A DNA stretch of 64,000 bases, taken from the NCBI GenBank assembly GCA_024637145.1, contig JAGXFQ010000034.1:1-64000 (forward strand). The letters run 5' to 3'. Positions 63,203 through 64,000 of the stretch are shown here, piece by piece; positions within the stretch are counted from its first letter, which is position 1; every line of letters begins with the position of its first letter. The notes below the pieces were generated by a model that saw only the letters and a program-made list of their open reading frames with translations, did no database searches and was not told where the DNA came from. A program made the position numbers and the translations under genes. The stretch comes from Desulfobulbaceae bacterium (GTDB taxonomy: Bacteria > Desulfobacterota > Desulfobulbia > Desulfobulbales > SURF-16).

Positions 63203-63445
63203 ATGGATGTGGAAAGCATTACACCGGATCAAATCTTGGATACGAAAGGCTTGAGTTGCCCGATGCCGCTGCTCAAAACGAAAAAGGCAATCAATGATCT
63301 CAATTCAGGACAAATTTTAGAGGTTATGGGTACGGATCCAGGTTCCCAGAACGATCTGCCAAACTGGTGTGACCGTTGCGGCCATCTCTTTCTTGGCGAT
63401 AAGAAGGGGGATGGTTTTTTCAGGTTTTTTATCCGCAAAGGCTAG
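63203..63445 (+). CDS. TusA-family sulfur carrier
   Basis: The 80-residue protein has the TusA signature LSCPMPLLKTKKAI (the Cys of CPMP carries the persulfide) and DPGSQNDLPNWCDRCGH, the second family block. TusA-like proteins relay sulfur to DsrE-type partners, molybdopterin or tRNA modification. In sulfur-metabolising bacteria they are often part of sulfur trafficking. Length is normal. The second Cys pair (WCDRC) resembles the longer TusA variants of sulfate reducers. GGGAGGT precedes the ATG. Confidence 0.9.
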   Translation: MDVESITPDQILDTKGLSCPMPLLKTKKAINDLNSGQILEVMGTDPGSQNDLPNWCDRCGHLFLGDKKGDGFFRFFIRKG

Positions 63446-63474
63446 TTGGAGAACCCGCAAGGTCTGGAAGGGCG

Positions 63475-63515
63475 TCTCAAAAACCCCAGACCGGAGAGGA
63501 CCTCCTTTTTTGAGA
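63475..63515 (+). terminator. Possible terminator after the tusA-like gene
   Basis: TCTCAAAAA and TTTTTTGAGA flank a GC-rich segment (CCCAGACCGGAGAGGACCTCC) that can itself pair weakly (GGTC-like/GGAGG with CCTCC). The arms are AT-rich, so this is only a possible terminator. Confidence 0.35.
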
Positions 63516-63693
63516 TCTTCTCCTTGGCTCCCCCTCTTGTCAGCCCCGATACTTTTCAGTAAGCCTGCTTTGCAGGAACCCAGACCCGTTATCGTTAACA
63601 AGCCGCCGTGAAGTTTTCAGCGGCTCGTGCCCCGTCCCGTGGCTGTTTTATGGGCTCTGGTCCCATTTTTGCCAGGGGAGATCCAGTGCCGCG

Positions 63694-64000
63694 TTAAGGG
63701 GCCAGGGTGAGGATGCTCTCGCCGTGGAGCAGCAGGGTGAAGGGCATCTCGTCGACGCTGAAATGCCAGCTGAGGCAGGGGGGGGCCGGGCAGGTGATGG
63801 GTCCTGCGGCGCCGGCCGGGATGCCGAGGCTGAAGCCCTGTTCCGGCGGCAGGATGGCGGCTAGAAAACGACCGGCAATGATGTTAAGCAACTCAGCCAG
63901 AAAATCTTCTTCAAGGCTGCTGTTGATCGCGGCGAAGGAGGGGCCGTAGACCAGAGTGCTTAGATGGGTCAGTAGTTCCTGGTCCATAAAGAGCAGAAAT
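63694..64000 (-). CDS. CheX/CheC-like chemotaxis phosphatase domain, partial
   Basis: The open frame runs to the window edge without a start and ends at 63694. The central segment DFLAELLNIIAGRFLAAILP contains the ExxNxxxG-type helix of the CheX/CheC/FliY phosphatase family (LxNIIaGrF). CheX dephosphorylates CheY-P. An earlier in-frame ATG at 63987 exists, but the family region begins before it. The 248 bases between the tusA-like gene and this gene hold nothing else recognised. It is incomplete here. Confidence 0.6.
   Translation of the reverse strand, partial: FLLFMDQELLTHLSTLVYGPSFAAINSSLEEDFLAELLNIIAGRFLAAILPPEQGFSLGIPAGAAGPITCPAPPCLSWHFSVDEMPFTLLLHGESILTLAP

Overview
The window looks like chromosomal DNA of a sulfate-reducing deltaproteobacterium, most likely of the Desulfobulbaceae type. 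It carries ATP sulfurylase (sat), dissimilatory sulfite reductase dsrA-dsrB-dsrD and a dsrN-like amidase. It also has a 7-Cys ferredoxin resembling Desulfovibrio africanus ferredoxin III, a TusA-like sulfur carrier and a persulfide-reductase-type flavoprotein. The DNA is GC-rich, and several genes have canonical TTGACA promoters and strong hairpin-T terminators. The lineage is inferred from gene content only.

Layout. 1-4130 is a decaying toxin-antitoxin island: a broken higBA pair, a PIN-toxin remnant, an ATPase tail, intact ParE/Phd, VapC/Phd and YoeB/YefM pairs, and the 3' end (domains V and VI) of a group II intron. 4130-9200 is a flagellar filament cluster (fliC, fliD, fliS, a fliT-like gene, flaG). 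It is headed by a sigma-28 promoter whose spacer is a run of G. 9386-10956 is monocistronic sat. 11149-16420 holds a small winged-helix protein, aroB and an acidic-repeat FGE-domain protein. The last is divergent from a large topoisomerase I-like protein that has lost its catalytic tyrosine (16598-19237). 19246-23955 has a flavodoxin-type reductase, a nested-palindrome element, a TPR-methyltransferase, a PLD-family nuclease and the persulfide-reductase-like enzyme. 24168-26672 is a DUF302 / BASS transporter / NifX-like / DUF134 group.

26920-34472 is the sulfite reductase region: dsrABD, then an opposed TPR / HEAT / TPR operon, then dsrN. 34759-36486 has DUF2703, a SufC-like pseudogene, an unknown Cys-containing protein and the ferredoxin. 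36600-45327 is mostly housekeeping: alr, argS, SPOR protein, argA-like acetyltransferase, secA and argJ. 45488-59389 is rich in signal transduction: a periplasmic binding protein with a hybrid kinase, an HD-GYP regulator with a very large hybrid kinase, and a third hybrid kinase. ribF, a tRNA-Leu(CAG) and a methyltransferase lie among them. 59543-61674 is trmFO and adk. 61861-62607 holds three tandem copies of a structured unit, read here as minus-strand small RNA genes. The window ends with a TusA-like gene and a partial CheX-like gene.

The most interesting signals are these three tandem RNA units, each ending in a terminator hairpin with a CCUCCC anti-Shine-Dalgarno-like loop and showing compensatory base-pair changes. 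Next are the poly-G spacer in the flagellin promoter, the degenerate topoisomerase paralogue, and the TPR/HEAT operon placed between dsrABD and dsrN.
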